Positions 9,038 through 20,323 of a DNA stretch of 64,000 nt are shown one piece after another. The position numbers and the translations under genes are program-made. This DNA comes from an uncultured Pelagibacteraceae bacterium. Its GTDB lineage: Bacteria > Pseudomonadota > Alphaproteobacteria > Pelagibacterales > Pelagibacteraceae. The notes beneath the pieces were generated by a model. The model was given only the letters and a program-made list of their open reading frames with translations, was not told where the DNA came from and ran no database searches. Position 1 is the stretch's first letter. Each line of letters starts with the position of its first letter. The stretch is taken from the NCBI GenBank assembly GCA_902624535.1, contig CACNYF010000001.1, forward strand, positions 1 to 64,000, given 5' to 3'.

Positions 9038-9961
9038 TTAGAATGCAAAAGTTAACACCATTTGATAACCTTCTCTATCGTCTGAAGAAGTGTTATTTAC
9101 GTTGTCAATTGAATGCATTGAAACTGCAACACCTAATGATCCAATTGTGTATGAAGCACCGATAGCTACAGCTTCTTGGTCATCAGATCCTACTTTTTCT
9201 CTAGTATTATTACCATAAGAAATAGTTAGATCATCATTAACTGCGTAAGATATACCAATACCAGTTGACTCTAAATCAGAAGAAGACTCGTTGTCTTGCT
9301 CTGATTTTTGGATACCAACTGTCGCTCCACCGATTGCATATTTAGCAAATAATGTGCTTTCATCTGATTTAGTTCCAGTTGTTACTTCAACATCACCTTG
9401 ACCAAAACCAATAGTTAACCCTTCCATACCAGTGTAAGTTACACCGTAGTCAGAATAAGACACATCGTTTTCTGCATCAGCAGCATTGATGTATGTTAAT
9501 GTTAGGTTAAGACCTGACTCATGCGCGTAAGTATATTTAAACGCATTGTTTGCAGCATGACCATTAATTACACTTGTGTCTCCACCTGTAATTACATCCC
9601 ACGGCTCTTCTGAAGCAGTTGGCATTACGTCATCGTTTGCTGACAAGAATGATGATCCACCATGTCCATCAAATCTTAGAACTCCAGCATCACCAAAGTC
9701 CATAGATAGTGAGTAATCATCTACACCAGTTGTACCATCTAGCTCAACGCTATATGTTACTGCGAAATCATTTACATCTCCTGTAGCAGAAAACGAAACT
9801 GAATCTCCCATTACCCAACCGTTACCTAGTGTTGCTTTTTCATCACCACCAGTATAGGTCATTGTAGCACTACCAGAAACTGACATTTCAGCAGCTGAAA
9901 CAGATCCAGCAACTAAAGAACCAGCAAGAGCTGTTAGTCCTATTTTTGTATATTTGTTCAT
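9038..9961 (-). CDS. Outer-membrane porin (Gram-negative porin family)
   Basis: Signal peptide MNKYTKIGLTALAGSLVAGSVSAAEMSVSGSATMTYTGG, repeated beta-strand pattern, C-terminal aromatic F (MVLTFAF); strong SD AAGGAGT. Confidence 0.9.
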   Translation of the reverse strand: MNKYTKIGLTALAGSLVAGSVSAAEMSVSGSATMTYTGGDEKATLGNGWVMGDSVSFSATGDVNDFAVTYSVELDGTTGVDDYSLSMDFGDAGVLRFDGHGGSSFLSANDDVMPTASEEPWDVITGGDTSVINGHAANNAFKYTYAHESGLNLTLTYINAADAENDVSYSDYGVTYTGMEGLTIGFGQGDVEVTTGTKSDESTLFAKYAIGGATVGIQKSEQDNESSSDLESTGIGISYAVNDDLTISYGNNTREKVGSDDQEAVAIGASYTIGSLGVAVSMHSIDNVNNTSSDDREGYQMVLTFAF

Positions 9962-9981
9962 ATTAAGTACTCCTTGTTTTT

Positions 9982-9999
9982 ATGTTTAATATTAAACAT
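9982..9999. promoter_or_regulatory. 18-bp perfect palindrome ATGTTTAATATTAAACAT upstream of porin start
   Basis: Direct inspection; 21-38 nt upstream of the porin ATG. Confidence 0.5.
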
Positions 10000-10177
10000 G
10001 ATTTTTCTATCAAAATTCTCCTAAAACTCACAAAAATTAAACTTTCTGCTTTAATTTATTATTAATGTGTTGCATATTTGCATCATAAAAAAACTTAGAT
10101 AAATATAGGTTTTTTTCGATTTTTTATATAAATCTATATAATTTAAAGTTTATCTAGTTAATTATATTAATTTTTTT

Positions 10178-10702
10178 ATGAAACAAAATTTTTTAAAGTT
10201 ATCATTGGTATTACCAGTTATTTGTATACTAATTTTAAGCTCTTGTAAAAACGCAGGTGATGCGCGTACAAGACCACCTAATGTAAAAGATAGAGTTCAA
10301 AAAAATATTGAGGAAGGCAGAGGAGTAAAGCTATTTAGCAATAACCAAAAAAACATAGGTGATTTTGATTTTGCAAGTTCAAATGAGTTATGGAGAGCAT
10401 CATTAGACACTTTAGATTTTATGCCCCTAGCTCTAGCAAATTATAGTGGTGGCGTGATAGTTACTGACTGGTACAGTGATAGTGATATAAATAATGAGTC
10501 AGTAAAAATTTCTGTGAGATTTTTAAGTAATGAAGTAAGAGCTGATGCATTAGTAGTTAAAGTTTTTTATAAAAACTGTTCAGTTCAACAAACTTGTAAG
10601 ATTACCGATAGGTCCGGAGCATTATCGGAAGAATTAACTAAAAAAATTTTAAGTAAAGCTGCCATTTATGAAAAAGAAAATAAGTCTAAAAAAAATAAAT
10701 AG
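10178..10702 (+). CDS. DUF3576-like outer-membrane lipoprotein
   Basis: Lipobox LILSSC; FDFASSNELWRASLDTLDFMPLALANYSGGVIVTDWYSD. Confidence 0.75.
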   Translation: MKQNFLKLSLVLPVICILILSSCKNAGDARTRPPNVKDRVQKNIEEGRGVKLFSNNQKNIGDFDFASSNELWRASLDTLDFMPLALANYSGGVIVTDWYSDSDINNESVKISVRFLSNEVRADALVVKVFYKNCSVQQTCKITDRSGALSEELTKKILSKAAIYEKENKSKKNK

Positions 10703-10750
10703 ACAAAAAAAACTTTCGTAATTTGAGAAATAATCACTAAATTTAGAAAC

Positions 10751-13294
10751 GTGGAAAGATATAATTTCAAAGAGTTTGAAGACAAGTGGCAAAAAATTTG
10801 GGAAAAAAGTAAAGATTTTCAAACCAAAATAGATAGGTCTAAAGAAAAATTTTATTGTCTAGAGATGTTCCCTTATCCATCTGGAAAGATACACATGGGA
10901 CATGTCAGAAATTACACGATAGGCGATGTTTTATCTAGGTATAAAAAGCTAAAAGGTTTTAATGTTTTGCATCCAATGGGCTGGGATGCATTTGGTATGC
11001 CGGCAGAAAATGCAGCAAGAGAAAACAAATTAGATCCTAAAGACTGGACAAATAAAAATATTAACACTATGAAAAATCAGCTTAAAAAGTTGGGATTATC
11101 AATTGACTGGGATAGAGAAATTTCTACATGTAATGAAGATTACTATAAACATCAACAAATTTTCTTCTTAGAACTACTTGAAAAAGGCTTAGTTTATAGA
11201 AAAGAGAATTATGTAAATTGGGACCCAGTTGACGAAACTGTCTTAGCAAACGAACAAGTCATAGATGGAAAAGGTTGGAGATCAGGCGCACTTGTTGAAA
11301 GAAAAAAACTAAGTCAGTGGTTTTTTAATATTTCAAAATTTTCTCAAGATTTATTAGATGGTTTAGAAGAACTTGAAACATGGCCTAACAAAGTAAAAAC
11401 TATGCAAAAAAACTGGATTGGAAAGTCATTTGGATGTGAAATTAATTTTGAAATCGAGGGCAATTTACCAATAAAAAATATAAAATGTTTTACAACAAGA
11501 CCTGATACTCTTTTTGGTTTTTCTTTTCTTGCTTTATCTGTAGATCACGAAGTTTCAAAATTTTATAACAACAATGAGGAATTCCTTAAGTTTAAAGAAG
11601 AGTGCTCTAAAACTGGCACTACTGAAGAAGCAATAGCAGTTGGTGAAAAAATCGGATTTAAAACTGATTTATTTGCAAAAAACCCATTGCGTCCAGAGCA
11701 AAAAGTCCCAGTTTATTTTGCTAATTTTGTCTTAATGGATTACGGTTTTGGAGCTGTATTTGGATGTCCCGGTCATGACCAAAGAGATTTTGATTTTGCT
11801 AAAAAATACAATTTAGAAATCAAAACTGTAGTCAAACCATATGAAGAAAATGATGATTTTAAGGTATCCAAAGAAGCATATTCTGGACCGGGTATAATTA
11901 TAAATTCAGAATTTTTAAATGGTTTCAAAGCTCCTGATGATTCTATTATAAAAACGATTAATATTTTGGAGAAAAAAAATTTAGGTAAAAAAAAGATAAA
12001 CTATAGATTAAAAGACTGGGGTGTATCACGTCAAAGGTATTGGGGATGCCCAATACCAATAATCTACGACGAAAATGGTAACCCTAAACCATTACCAAAA
12101 GAAATGTTACCTGTAAAACTTCCAGAAGATATTGACTTATCAGTTAAGGGAAATCCTCTTGATAATGAAAAAAATTGGAAAGAAATAACTATAGATGGAA
12201 AAAAATATACCAGAGAAACTGATACTTTAGATACATTTGTCTGCTCCTCTTGGTATTATTTAAGATTTTGCTCACCTAAAGAAAAAAGTTATGGATTTAA
12301 AAAAGAGGAGATCGATTATTGGATGCCTGTTGATCAATACATTGGTGGAGTTGAACACGCAATTCTCCATTTATTATACTCAAGATTTTTTATGAGAGCA
12401 ATAAATTATGAAAACAAAGATTTTAACATAAAGGAACCTTTTGAAAGTTTATTTACTCAAGGTATGGTGTGTCACGAGACCTATAAAGATGAAAATAATA
12501 ATTGGCTAAGCCCGGATGAAGTTGAAAAAGTTAATAATCAAATTGTTTTAAAGAATGACAATAAAAAATTAGTAAAAGTAGGGCCTTCCGAGTCAATGTC
12601 AAAATCAAAAAAAAATGTTGTTGACCCAGAATATATCATTAATAACTATGGAGCAGATTCAGTCCGATTATTTATTCTATCTGACAGTCCACCAGAAAAA
12701 GATGTTCAATGGTCTGAACAAGGAATGGTCTCATCTTATAAATTTATCCAAAAGCTTTGGAGCATGCATAACCAAATTAAAAATAAAATATTAGATGAGG
12801 AAAATCATCATTTAGATGAAGATCTAGAAAAATATACGAATAACTTAATAGCTAAAATTACTAATAATCTTGAAAAATTTAATTATAATGTGATAGTTGC
12901 AAATATGTATGAAACATATAATTATCTAATAAATTTTATTAAGGATAAACAAGATTTAAAAAACTTAGAAGAAAATTATAAAAAAATATTAGTTTGCTTT
13001 TTACCAGTAATTCCACATTTTAGTAGCGAGTGTCTTAGTGACCTGAACACAAATGAAGAAATAAAGTGGCCAGACTATGATAAATCTATTTTGGATAATG
13101 AGGAGGTAAAATTTGTTGTTCAAATAAATGGTAGAAAAAGAGCTATTTTAAATGTTAAGAAAGATATTTCAGAAAATGAACTTTTGAAGTTGGCAAAAGA
13201 TAACAATATTATTGATAAATATTTAAGTAATGCCGAAATAAATAAAGTAATTTTTGTACAAAATCGTTTAATTAATATTTTAACAAATGAATAA
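10751..13294 (+). CDS. leuS: Leucyl-tRNA synthetase (GTG start)
   Basis: [40 protein letters not shown] (KMSKS-type). Confidence 0.98.
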   Translation: MERYNFKEFEDKWQKIWEKSKDFQTKIDRSKEKFYCLEMFPYPSGKIHMGHVRNYTIGDVLSRYKKLKGFNVLHPMGWDAFGMPAENAARENKLDPKDWTNKNINTMKNQLKKLGLSIDWDREISTCNEDYYKHQQIFFLELLEKGLVYRKENYVNWDPVDETVLANEQVIDGKGWRSGALVERKKLSQWFFNISKFSQDLLDGLEELETWPNKVKTMQKNWIGKSFGCEINFEIEGNLPIKNIKCFTTRPDTLFGFSFLALSVDHEVSKFYNNNEEFLKFKEECSKTGTTEEAIAVGEKIGFKTDLFAKNPLRPEQKVPVYFANFVLMDYGFGAVFGCPGHDQRDFDFAKKYNLEIKTVVKPYEENDDFKVSKEAYSGPGIIINSEFLNGFKAPDDSIIKTINILEKKNLGKKKINYRLKDWGVSRQRYWGCPIPIIYDENGNPKPLPKEMLPVKLPEDIDLSVKGNPLDNEKNWKEITIDGKKYTRETDTLDTFVCSSWYYLRFCSPKEKSYGFKKEEIDYWMPVDQYIGGVEHAILHLLYSRFFMRAINYENKDFNIKEPFESLFTQGMVCHETYKDENNNWLSPDEVEKVNNQIVLKNDNKKLVKVGPSESMSKSKKNVVDPEYIINNYGADSVRLFILSDSPPEKDVQWSEQGMVSSYKFIQKLWSMHNQIKNKILDEENHHLDEDLEKYTNNLIAKITNNLEKFNYNVIVANMYETYNYLINFIKDKQDLKNLEENYKKILVCFLPVIPHFSSECLSDLNTNEEIKWPDYDKSILDNEEVKFVVQINGRKRAILNVKKDISENELLKLAKDNNIIDKYLSNAEINKVIFVQNRLINILTNE

Positions 13295-13745
13295 GCTATT
13301 AAAGATATTCTTTGCCTTATTTTTATTAAATGGATGTTCTTACGAACCATTACTAATAAAAAAAAATTATGACTTTTATTTTTTAGAAGTAAAATCAGAA
13401 GGTGAAAAAAAAATCAATAGAATTATTAAACAAAGATTCAAAGAGAGAACAAACATAGAAAGTGTCAAAAATTATCAAATATTTTTTGTATCAAAACTAA
13501 ACAAAGACATCGTATCATCTAACAAGAAAGGAGACCCAACAATCTATAAAATAAGTATTAATTTAAATTATAATCTTAAAAAAGATAATAACATTGTTTT
13601 TAAAAATGAAATTTTGAAACAATCAACATTTAATAATATTGACGATAAATTTGAATTGTTAAAATATGAAGAAAATATAATTGAAAATCTCTCAGAAAAA
13701 ATTGCAGAAGATATTTTAATATCGATGGCGTCTCTAACAAGATGA
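13287..13745 (+). CDS. lptE: LptE-like LPS-assembly lipoprotein
   Basis: Lipoprotein signal [10 protein letters not shown], located between leuS and holA as in other proteobacteria. Confidence 0.7.
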   Translation: MNKLLKIFFALFLLNGCSYEPLLIKKNYDFYFLEVKSEGEKKINRIIKQRFKERTNIESVKNYQIFFVSKLNKDIVSSNKKGDPTIYKISINLNYNLKKDNNIVFKNEILKQSTFNNIDDKFELLKYEENIIENLSEKIAEDILISMASLTR

Positions 13746-14719
13746 TATTTAAGAGTTTTCAATTAAGTAAATTAGATTTTGATAACTATAATTTATATCT
13801 TTTTTATGGGAAAAATGAAGGTTTTATAAATGAAGTTATCCAAGATTATTTTATTAATAATTTTGAAGGCGAAATTATAAAATACGATGAAAATGAGGTT
13901 TTAAATAATAACGAAGTCATCATTGGAGAAATTTTAAATAAGTCGCTTTTTTGCGAAAAGAAGATATTAATTATATCTAGAACGACTGATAAATCTGTTA
14001 AAATTATTGAAGAAATCATAGATAAAAACTTAAACGATATAAAAATAATTTATAAATCTAGCGCACTTGAAAAAAAATCAAAATTAAGAAATTTTTTTGA
14101 AAAAAATAAGAAAATAGTAATTATTCCATTTTATGAAGATGATCTTAAAAGTTTATTACCAATAGTAAATAATTTTATTAAAAAAAATGGAATAAGAATA
14201 TCTCGGGAAAGCATAAATTTATTAATTGAAAGAGCCAATGGTAGCAGAGAGACTCTTAATAAAGAGTTAGAAAAAATTTATAATTATTCTATCTCGGTAA
14301 AAAATTTACAACATGAAACAGTGAAAAAGCTTACAAATTTATCAGAGAACATTAATGTTAATGAGTTAGCTGATCAATATTTAATCAAAAACACAAAACA
14401 TGTAACTAAGATCCTTAACGAGAATAATTATTCTGATGAGGATTGTATGTTAATATTAAGAACAATTCTGATTAAATCAAAAAGATTATTAGGGATAATA
14501 GAGAAAAATAATATGGTAGGAAATATTGATGAAGTAATTAACAATATTCGTCCTCAAATTTTCTGGAAAGACAAAGAAAAAGTGAGAAAACAAGCAAATA
14601 TCTGGGATCTTAGAGAATTAAGAAGGAAAATTTATCAAATCAATGAAGTTGAAACTTTAGTTAAGAGTAGCTCTATAAACTCATTAAATATTGTTTCAAA
14701 TTTCATGCTAAATTATTAA
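13742..14719 (+). CDS. holA: DNA polymerase III subunit delta
   Basis: LYLFYGKNEGFINEVIQDY, IIYKSSALEKKSKLRNFFEK, leuS-lptE-holA synteny. Confidence 0.88.
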   Translation: MIFKSFQLSKLDFDNYNLYLFYGKNEGFINEVIQDYFINNFEGEIIKYDENEVLNNNEVIIGEILNKSLFCEKKILIISRTTDKSVKIIEEIIDKNLNDIKIIYKSSALEKKSKLRNFFEKNKKIVIIPFYEDDLKSLLPIVNNFIKKNGIRISRESINLLIERANGSRETLNKELEKIYNYSISVKNLQHETVKKLTNLSENINVNELADQYLIKNTKHVTKILNENNYSDEDCMLILRTILIKSKRLLGIIEKNNMVGNIDEVINNIRPQIFWKDKEKVRKQANIWDLRELRRKIYQINEVETLVKSSSINSLNIVSNFMLNY

Positions 14720-15567
14720 TAATTATCTTTAATAATGGATATAAGTCTGTCTAATTGATCAACCCCCTTATATTCAAAAATAAGGCTGCCTGAATTATTT
14801 TTTTTTGTTTTTAAGAAAACACGCATACCTATTTTGTCCATAAGTTCATTTTCTGTTGCAGCAATATTTGGATCCTTTGAATTTTTTTTTATTTCAGATC
14901 CCTTTTTTAAAAGTCTAACTAAATTTTCGCTTTGTCTTACTGATAATTTCTTTTTAATTATTTTCTCTGCTAAAAATATTGCATTTTCCAGTCCTATCAG
15001 AATTTTTGCATGACCCTGTGAGATTTTTCCATATCTAATCATATCAATTAATTTTTCTGGCAAATTTAATAATCTTAAAGAATTTGAAATATGAGATCTA
15101 CTTTTTCCTATAAATTGTGATACTTGTTCTTGATCGTAACCAAAATTATCAATGAGATTTTTGTAGCTCTCAGCTTCCTCAATAGCATTTAAATCTTTTC
15201 TTTGAACATTTTCTATAATTGCAAGTTCTAATGATTTTAAATTATCTGCCTGAATTATTGTGACAGGAACCTCGTGAAGTCCTGCCAATTGTGCAGCTTG
15301 CCATCTTCTTTCACCAGCAATAAGTTCATATTTGTTATCTTGATCATCTGATCTTCGAACTATTAAAGGTTGGATGATACCTCTTTCTTTGATTGAATTT
15401 TTCAATTCATCAAGTGACTCTTTTTCAAACATTTTCCTAGGTTGATTTTTATTTGGAACTATTGATCCAATATTAATTTTATTACTTGAAATTTTTATAT
15501 CACTATCTCCAATTAGTGAGGACAAGCCTCTTCCTAATCCTTTCTTATTTTTAAAAGGATTTATCAT
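14716..15567 (-). CDS. parB: Chromosome-partitioning protein ParB
   Basis: KGLGRGLSSLIGD, NQPRKMFEKESLDELKNSIKERGIIQPLIVR, YELIAGERRWQAAQLAG. Confidence 0.97.
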   Translation of the reverse strand: MINPFKNKKGLGRGLSSLIGDSDIKISSNKINIGSIVPNKNQPRKMFEKESLDELKNSIKERGIIQPLIVRRSDDQDNKYELIAGERRWQAAQLAGLHEVPVTIIQADNLKSLELAIIENVQRKDLNAIEEAESYKNLIDNFGYDQEQVSQFIGKSRSHISNSLRLLNLPEKLIDMIRYGKISQGHAKILIGLENAIFLAEKIIKKKLSVRQSENLVRLLKKGSEIKKNSKDPNIAATENELMDKIGMRVFLKTKKNNSGSLIFEYKGVDQLDRLISIIKDNY

Positions 15568-16364
15568 GCTGCACTCTCCACTTGCTTATCTTGGTCTAAA
15601 AATTCCTCTGTAAATTTGAAATATGCTTTACTTCCTGGGCAAACCCTATCATACAGAAGCACTGGTATGCCATGAGATGGAGCTTCAGATAATCTTACAT
15701 TTCTTGGAACTAATGTTGAGTAAACTTTTTCTTTAAAGTAGTTTCTGGCTTCTATTTCAACCTGCCCCGATAACCTATTTCTTTTATCAAACATGGTTAA
15801 CAAGATGCCTCTTATGTCTAATTGAGGGTTAAGCTTAGATTTAATCCTCTCAATCGTTTTCATAAGTTGTGTAAGACCTTCTAATGCAAAAAATTCAGTC
15901 TGCAGCGGTACTAGTAAAGAATCGGATGCCACTAAAGCCATAATTGTTAGAAGGCTAAGTGATGGAGGACAATCGATTAGGATATAATCATAGGTAGCTC
16001 TAGAATCGTTTAAAATAGCGGTTAATTCGTCCTTTAGTTTGAAAGCTCTTCTGCTGTCACCAGCAGTTTCTACTTCAAGACCTGATAAGTCGACATTTGA
16101 TGTGATTAGATTGAGATTTTCAAAGCTTGTTGGTTGTATTACCTCATAAATTTTCTTTTGTCCATTTAAGACATTATAGATTGATGCTTCTGAAGTTATA
16201 CTGTTGGACAATCCAAGACCAGTTGTTGCATTACCTTGGGGATCAAGATCTATAACAAGAACTTTTTTTTCCTTCATGGATAAACCTGCTGCTAAATTGA
16301 TTACGGTAGTTGTCTTTCCAACTCCACCTTTTTGATTAATGACTGAAATTATTTTTTTATACAT
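15564..16364 (-). CDS. parA: Chromosome-partitioning ATPase ParA (start at [17 protein letters not shown]-track extension to 16463 overlaps rsmG)
   Basis: INQKGGVGKTTTVINLAAGL deviant Walker A. Confidence 0.97.
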   Translation of the reverse strand: MYKKIISVINQKGGVGKTTTVINLAAGLSMKEKKVLVIDLDPQGNATTGLGLSNSITSEASIYNVLNGQKKIYEVIQPTSFENLNLITSNVDLSGLEVETAGDSRRAFKLKDELTAILNDSRATYDYILIDCPPSLSLLTIMALVASDSLLVPLQTEFFALEGLTQLMKTIERIKSKLNPQLDIRGILLTMFDKRNRLSGQVEIEARNYFKEKVYSTLVPRNVRLSEAPSHGIPVLLYDRVCPGSKAYFKFTEEFLDQDKQVESAA

Positions 16365-17001
16365 TCTTTTCTCTAAGATTTGAAATTTTAACAATAAAGG
16401 AACCATCATTTGTTGAACTTTTTTTTTCTTCATAGTCAAAAGTCCAAAACTTATGCGTATCATTTAAAATTTTTTTTCCACTCTTGCCTAAAAAAATAAT
16501 AATGTACTTAAAATTTTTAAAATTTGTTTTTGCTATTTGAAATATTATGGGCAGAGGTTTAAATGCTCTGCAAATAATTACATCAGTTTTTAAATTTTTT
16601 TCGTTAAAAATATTTTTTTGATGAATTTCAGAATTTAAATTAAATTTTTTAGTCATTTGTTTTAAGAACATGCTTTTGTGGTAGCTCTTTTCATAAAAAA
16701 TTAGCTTAAATACTGGTTTTTTTGATTTCATCAAAATACCTAAAACTATACCAGGTAAACCAGCTCCAGATCCAAGATCAGTACAAACTTTTATGTCATT
16801 TTTATTAATAAAATCAATGGTTTGTGCACTATCTTCAATATGCCTTGAATTTATTGACTTTTCTGTGCTTTTACTAATTAAATTTATAGAACTATTTCTT
16901 CTAATTATTTCTTTTGAATAATCATTAAGCTCTCTTAATGTTTCACGTGAAACATTTGAGAATGACAATTTGTCAATTTTTAAAATGTTCGAATCAATCA
17001 A
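16357..17001 (-). CDS. rsmG: 16S rRNA (guanine-N7) methyltransferase RsmG/GidB
   Basis: [15 protein letters not shown], located between parA and mnmG. Confidence 0.95.
   Translation of the reverse strand: MIDSNILKIDKLSFSNVSRETLRELNDYSKEIIRRNSSINLISKSTEKSINSRHIEDSAQTIDFINKNDIKVCTDLGSGAGLPGIVLGILMKSKKPVFKLIFYEKSYHKSMFLKQMTKKFNLNSEIHQKNIFNEKNLKTDVIICRAFKPLPIIFQIAKTNFKNFKYIIIFLGKSGKKILNDTHKFWTFDYEEKKSSTNDGSFIVKISNLREKNV
16939..16954. promoter_or_regulatory. parS: parS centromere site, perfect 16-mer TGTTTCACGTGAAACA (inside rsmG)
   Basis: Exact match to the canonical ParB-binding parS palindrome, adjacent to parAB. Confidence 0.95.
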
Positions 17002-18869
17002 GCTATATGCTTAATAGACTTTCTTTTAAGATGAGACAACAAAATATATACAGCGGCCGGTGTAATTCCATCGATTCTTAAAGCCTGACCCATAGTTTTT
17101 GGTCTAATTTTCTTAAATTTAGATTTTACTTCATTTGAAAGCCCAGAAAAACTGTCATAATTTATGTTTTCTGGTATAATTAAATTTTCATCTCTTTTAA
17201 AAGCCAATATATCTGCCTTTTGTTTTTTTAAATAACCTTTATAATGAGAGCTTATTTCTAATTGTTCATCAATTTCACGTGAAACATATTTAATTTCTGG
17301 CCATATTTCTCTTATTTTTCTCATATTTACTGATTTCTGGCCTAATACTTGATATGCTGTACGACTAATACCATCTTTTGCGATATTTATACTAAATTTA
17401 GCAATTTTTGATGGCGTAATCGTTAACCTATCCATTTTAACTTTAATTTTTGTTAATTCTTTATGTTTTTCTTGGAATTTTTCCATTCTTTCTTTTAAAA
17501 CAAGTCCCGAATTTATTCCTTTATCTGTTAATCGAATATCTGCATTATCTGACCTTAAAGAAAGTCTATATTCTGCTCTTGATGTGAACATTCTATATGG
17601 TTCTGCAACACCTTTTGTTATAAGATCATCTATCATAACGCCTATATATGCTTCTGATCTATCTAAAATAAATGGTTCTTTCCCTTTTACAGCAAGAGCT
17701 GCATTTGCTCCTGCAATCAAACCTTGAGCTGCTGCCTCTTCATAACCAGTTGTTCCATTAATTTGCCCAGCAAGGAATAGATTTTTTATTTTTTTTGTTT
17801 CTAATGTTATAAAAAGCTCCCTTGGATCTACAAAATCATACTCGATCGCATATCCTGGCCTTAATATTTTTACACTCTCTAAACCATTGATTTTACTACA
17901 TATTTCTTGCTGCACATCTTCTGGTAAGGATGTAGAAATACCATTTGGGTATATTGTGTTATCATTCAATCCTTCTGGCTCTAAAAAAATTTGATGTCTT
18001 TCTTTATCTGCAAATTTTTTTATCTTATCCTCAATTGACGGACAATATCGTGGACCCACACCTCCGATGCTTCCTGAATACATTGCACTCCTTTTTAGAT
18101 TTTTAGAAATAATTTTATGAACTGCTTCGTTAGTATATGTCATTCGGCATGAAATTTGTTTATTAAGATTTTTTTTAGTTAGAAATGAAAAAAAGTAAGG
18201 ATCATCGTCTGCATGTTGCTCTTCTAAGTTTTTAAAATTTATTGTACGAGCATCAAGCCTTGGAGGTGTTCCAGTTTTTAATCTTCCTATTTTAAAATTA
18301 TATTTTTTTAACTGCTCGCTTAAACCTGTTGAGGGTTTTTCATTAAATCTTCCGGCAGGAGTTTTGCTATCGCCAATATGAATCAAACCATTCAAAAATG
18401 TTCCGGTTGTTAGAATTATCTTAGATGATTTTATTTCTTTACCAGATTGCGTAATAAATCCAATTATATTATTTTTTTTAAAAATAAACTTAATTACAGG
18501 ATCTGAAAAAATGCTTAAATTACAGTAGTTTACAAGTTTTTCTTGCATGAATTTTTTATATAACGACCTATCACTTTGAGTTCTAGGCCCTCTAACAGCT
18601 GGTCCTCTGCTTCTATTTAATAGTCTAAATTGAATGCCAGATTTGTCTGCTACCACACCCATAACTCCATCAAGGGCATCTATTTCCCTTACCAAATGTC
18701 CTTTGCCCAATCCACCAATTGCAGGATTACATGACATCTCACCTATTGTATCAAAGCTATGAGTAAATAATGCGGTATTAACACCTAATCTTGCTGATGC
18801 TGCTGCAGCTTCACAGCCAGCATGGCCCCCACCTATTACAACAACATCGAAGAATAACTCATTTTTCAT
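16998..18869 (-). CDS. mnmG: tRNA uridine-5-carboxymethylaminomethyl modification enzyme MnmG/GidA
   Basis: [46 protein letters not shown]. Confidence 0.99.
   Translation of the reverse strand: MKNELFFDVVVIGGGHAGCEAAAASARLGVNTALFTHSFDTIGEMSCNPAIGGLGKGHLVREIDALDGVMGVVADKSGIQFRLLNRSRGPAVRGPRTQSDRSLYKKFMQEKLVNYCNLSIFSDPVIKFIFKKNNIIGFITQSGKEIKSSKIILTTGTFLNGLIHIGDSKTPAGRFNEKPSTGLSEQLKKYNFKIGRLKTGTPPRLDARTINFKNLEEQHADDDPYFFSFLTKKNLNKQISCRMTYTNEAVHKIISKNLKRSAMYSGSIGGVGPRYCPSIEDKIKKFADKERHQIFLEPEGLNDNTIYPNGISTSLPEDVQQEICSKINGLESVKILRPGYAIEYDFVDPRELFITLETKKIKNLFLAGQINGTTGYEEAAAQGLIAGANAALAVKGKEPFILDRSEAYIGVMIDDLITKGVAEPYRMFTSRAEYRLSLRSDNADIRLTDKGINSGLVLKERMEKFQEKHKELTKIKVKMDRLTITPSKIAKFSINIAKDGISRTAYQVLGQKSVNMRKIREIWPEIKYVSREIDEQLEISSHYKGYLKKQKADILAFKRDENLIIPENINYDSFSGLSNEVKSKFKKIRPKTMGQALRIDGITPAAVYILLSHLKRKSIKHIA
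17271..17286. promoter_or_regulatory. parS: Second parS-like site AATTTCACGTGAAACA (14/16 to consensus), inside mnmG
   Basis: Retains TTTCACGTGAAA core; encodes VSREI in MnmG. Confidence 0.75.
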
Positions 18870-18945
18870 AGTTGTAATTTATTATTGATCTTAAAATTTA
18901 CAAGAAAACACTCAAAATTGTTAAAAAAATAAGCATTATAAACGA

Positions 18946-20277
18946 TTATTTGCCTATGCAAAAATCATTGAAAATTGATCCTAATACCTCTTCAACATCA
19001 ACTTTACCAACTATCATTCCAAGATATCTTACAGCCAATCTTAAATCTTCTGCTCCTTTATCGAAATCTTCAAGAGATTTTTTTTTTTGAAAATTTTTTA
19101 AATGTTCAACACAATTTTTTAGATTAGATCTATGCCTTTCTCTAGTAATGTAAATATCTTCAGATGAGATAAATTTATTTTTTAAATTTTCTTTAATCAG
19201 ATCAATCAATTGATCTAAATTTTTTTCTTTCTTTACGGATATAAATATTGGGTTATATTTTTCGATTTCATTGCTAATTTCATTAACACCCAAATCTGAT
19301 TTGTTTATTACTAAAATTGACTTCTTTATTGCAGATTCATTAAAAAAGTCTCTAAAATCTTGACTTTTAGGCTCTAGTACAATTATATTTAAATCAGCAT
19401 TTTTGGCCTTTTTTAGAGCCAATTTAATTCCTTTTTTTTCTATCTCATTTTTTGAAACTCTTATTCCAGCAGTATCTGATAAAATAACTGGGAAGCCGTC
19501 TAAATTTAAATGAGCCTCGATCACATCTCTTGTAGTTCCAGCAATTTCTGAAACAATTGCAATATCTCTTCTTGATAAATAATTTAAGAGTGAAGACTTG
19601 CCAGCATTAGTTGGGCCTACAATTGCAATTTTAAAACCTTCCCTAATTCTTTCTCCTACTCTTCGGTCATTTAATATTTTTTCTATTTCATTTCTAATAT
19701 AATCAGTTTCAGTATGAATATTTTCTAAAATATCATCAGGTAAATCATCTTCTGGAAAATCTATTTTTGCTTCAACATTAGATAGAATTTTTATCAATCT
19801 TGATCTTAAGGAATTAAATTTTTCTGAACTTTTTCCAGACATGATTTTAATGGCTTGCTGTCTTTGAATTTCTGTTTCAGAAGATATTAAGTCTGAGATA
19901 CTTTCGGCTTTTAAAAGATTTATTTTTCCGTTTTGAAAAGCTATCTTGGTGAATTCACCTGGATCTGCCAGTCTGCAGCCATCAATTTTTGATATTGTGT
20001 CTTGGATGGAATCTACGACTGCTTTGCTACCGTGAACATGGAATTCAGCCATATCCTCACCGGTGTAGCTGTATGGACCAGGAAACCATATTAATATTCC
20101 TTCATCTATAAGCTCATTATTGTTGATTTTGTTGAATTTTCTTAATGTTGCAACTCTTGGCTCTGGTGCTTTTTGCTTGGTTAAATTAACAATAACATCC
20201 TTTGTTTTCGAGCCAGATACTCTTATGACAGAAATTCCAGCAATACCTGGGCCTGAGGATAGGGCATATATTGTCAT
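18946..20277 (-). CDS. mnmE: tRNA modification GTPase MnmE/TrmE
   Basis: GEFTKIAFQNGKINLLKAES, GPTNAGKSSLLNYLSRRDIAIVSEIAGTTRDVIE, C-terminal FCIGK. Confidence 0.98.
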   Translation of the reverse strand: MTIYALSSGPGIAGISVIRVSGSKTKDVIVNLTKQKAPEPRVATLRKFNKINNNELIDEGILIWFPGPYSYTGEDMAEFHVHGSKAVVDSIQDTISKIDGCRLADPGEFTKIAFQNGKINLLKAESISDLISSETEIQRQQAIKIMSGKSSEKFNSLRSRLIKILSNVEAKIDFPEDDLPDDILENIHTETDYIRNEIEKILNDRRVGERIREGFKIAIVGPTNAGKSSLLNYLSRRDIAIVSEIAGTTRDVIEAHLNLDGFPVILSDTAGIRVSKNEIEKKGIKLALKKAKNADLNIIVLEPKSQDFRDFFNESAIKKSILVINKSDLGVNEISNEIEKYNPIFISVKKEKNLDQLIDLIKENLKNKFISSEDIYITRERHRSNLKNCVEHLKNFQKKKSLEDFDKGAEDLRLAVRYLGMIVGKVDVEEVLGSIFNDFCIGK

Positions 20278-20323
20278 TAAATTAATTATAGCTAGTATTA
20301 GAATTAAATATATAAATTTTTCT

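Noticed and set aside
8965-9165. 66-aa plus-strand ORF spanning terminator and porin 3' end
   Set aside because: Runs through the terminator hairpin and antisense to the porin
20120-20323. N-terminal extension of the sulfotransferase ORF
   Set aside because: Antisense to mnmE; conserved sulfotransferase start is MIIWIASYPK at 20324
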